DNA of 64,000 nucleotides, from assembly GCA_020633955.1 (NCBI GenBank), contig JACKCP010000004.1, positions 124,001 through 188,000 on the forward strand. The letters are read 5' to 3'. This document shows, one piece after another, positions 63,480 to 64,000 of this stretch. This stretch comes from Desulfobacteraceae bacterium. GTDB lineage: Bacteria > Desulfobacterota > Desulfobacteria > Desulfobacterales > JACKCP01. The position numbers were made by a program, and so were the translations under genes. The notes under the pieces were generated by a model that was not told the DNA's origin, ran no database searches, and saw nothing but the letters and a program-made list of their open reading frames with translations. How positions within the stretch are numbered: the first letter of the stretch is position 1; each line of letters opens with the position of its first letter.

Positions 63480-64000
63480 CAAAATATATTTTAAAAGATC
63501 TTTTAAAAGAGATTGAACAGGATGAAAAAGCAGCTGAAAAAGAAGTAAGAAGAAAACTTTCACAATCTGAAATTAGGAAAATCCTTTCATCTCTTTCAAA
63601 AAAGGAAGAGCCTGATGAGAAACGATAAATTTCTAGATCTTGTTGTAGAAAAAGGGCTTATGACCAGAGAAGACAGAGCTCAGCTTCTTGAAAAAACCGA
63701 CAATGATCATTTCAAGCTGCTCTTGTTTTTAAAAAACGGAGGAGTTGCACCTAAAAATTTTCTTGGCAGGCTATGGGGAGATTCAATAGGATTTGCCTAT
63801 GTTGATCTTCTAAAAACAATTTTTCAGCCAGAGGCTGTCAAAATGCTTCCAATGGACTATGCACTTAAATACAATGTCATTCCTGTTTACAAACTTGGAA
63901 GTGCATTGACAATTGTCACTTCAACTCCAGGTGATATTGATCTTATAAAAAAACTTTCCATTGTTTCAGGAGTTGATGTAAGTCCTGTTTTTTCCTTTCC
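63476..64000 (+). CDS. GspE/PilB N-terminal (MshEN-type) domain protein, partial
   Basis: The frame is open from the ATG at 63476 (ATGA overlap with the regulator stop) to the window end. A second in-frame ATG at 63614 has AAGGAAG eight bases ahead and may be the true start; the first 46 residues would then be absent. From there, FLDLVVEKGLMTREDRAQLL, FLGRLWGDSIGFAYVDLL and PEAVKMLPMDYALKYNVIPV follow the GspE/PilB N-domain pattern, which in MshE-type proteins binds cyclic di-GMP. Whether an ATPase domain follows is outside the window. Confidence 0.8.

Noticed and set aside
1..64000. CRISPR arrays, rRNA genes, prophage modules or complete insertion sequences
   Set aside because: I found no regularly spaced repeats, no rRNA signatures, and no integrase, transposase or phage structural motifs in any frame.

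Overview
The window is AT-rich DNA from an anaerobic Gram-negative bacterium, most likely a Desulfobacterota (former Deltaproteobacteria) member close to the Desulfobacterales. This is an inference from gene content: a two-iron superoxide reductase, rubrerythrin, a rubredoxin-like protein and cytochrome bd side by side, a DVU0772-like protein, many PAS-type hybrid kinases, a TonB receptor and a TIGR04219-like outer-membrane protein. No rRNA or ribosomal protein gene is present to fix the taxon.

Layout. 1-944 (-): start of a NIT-domain chemotaxis receptor. 1203-1399: a 197-bp inverted-repeat element. 1562-2827: the C-terminal part only of a monomeric isocitrate dehydrogenase. 3251-10192 (+): TonB receptor, methyltransferase and two exporter-fold ABC half-transporters, resembling a metallophore uptake locus. 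17365-10490 (-): two YjiM-like double-cubane-type proteins and their ATPase activator surrounding a complete sugar-type ABC importer, then an EamA permease. 17686-23630 (+): MarR regulator and a tripartite RND efflux pump. 24022-30553: hybrid kinase, Fe/Mn superoxide dismutase, Spy/ZraP-like protein, YkgJ cysteine-cluster protein and a solute-binding protein. 31051-38440: acyl-CoA ligase, then a minus-strand operon of sensor kinase, DUF985 cupin and a NYN-plus-cold-shock protein, and thrS. 38557-43680: RNase D, upp, uraA and gltA. 43900-49200: hypothetical gene, outer-membrane protein, hybrid kinase with its own solute-binding domain, and Gate-domain membrane protein. 49319-57029: fmdB-like and recN, then oxygen-defence genes and cydAB. 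57145-57301: tRNA-Lys and tRNA-Glu. 57374-61315 (-): hrpA. 61383-64000 (+): an overlapping operon of a diiron metallo-beta-lactamase-fold protein, a kinase, a receiver and a GspE/PilB N-domain protein that runs off the window.

Themes. Oxygen and redox management recurs: SOD, superoxide reductase, rubrerythrin, ferritin-like protein, cytochrome bd and a probable diiron O2/NO sensor with its own phosphorelay. The most unusual locus is the double-cubane/ABC importer operon, in which substrate uptake and an ATP-driven low-potential reductase appear to be made as one unit. Three families of non-coding repeats lie between genes: a 197-bp element with two hairpins and 13-bp terminal inverted repeats (two copies), a roughly 55-bp palindromic family (three close copies and longer variants), and a roughly 130-180-bp family that lies directly upstream of four same-strand genes.

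All calls rest on reading motifs by eye. No database search or folding was run.
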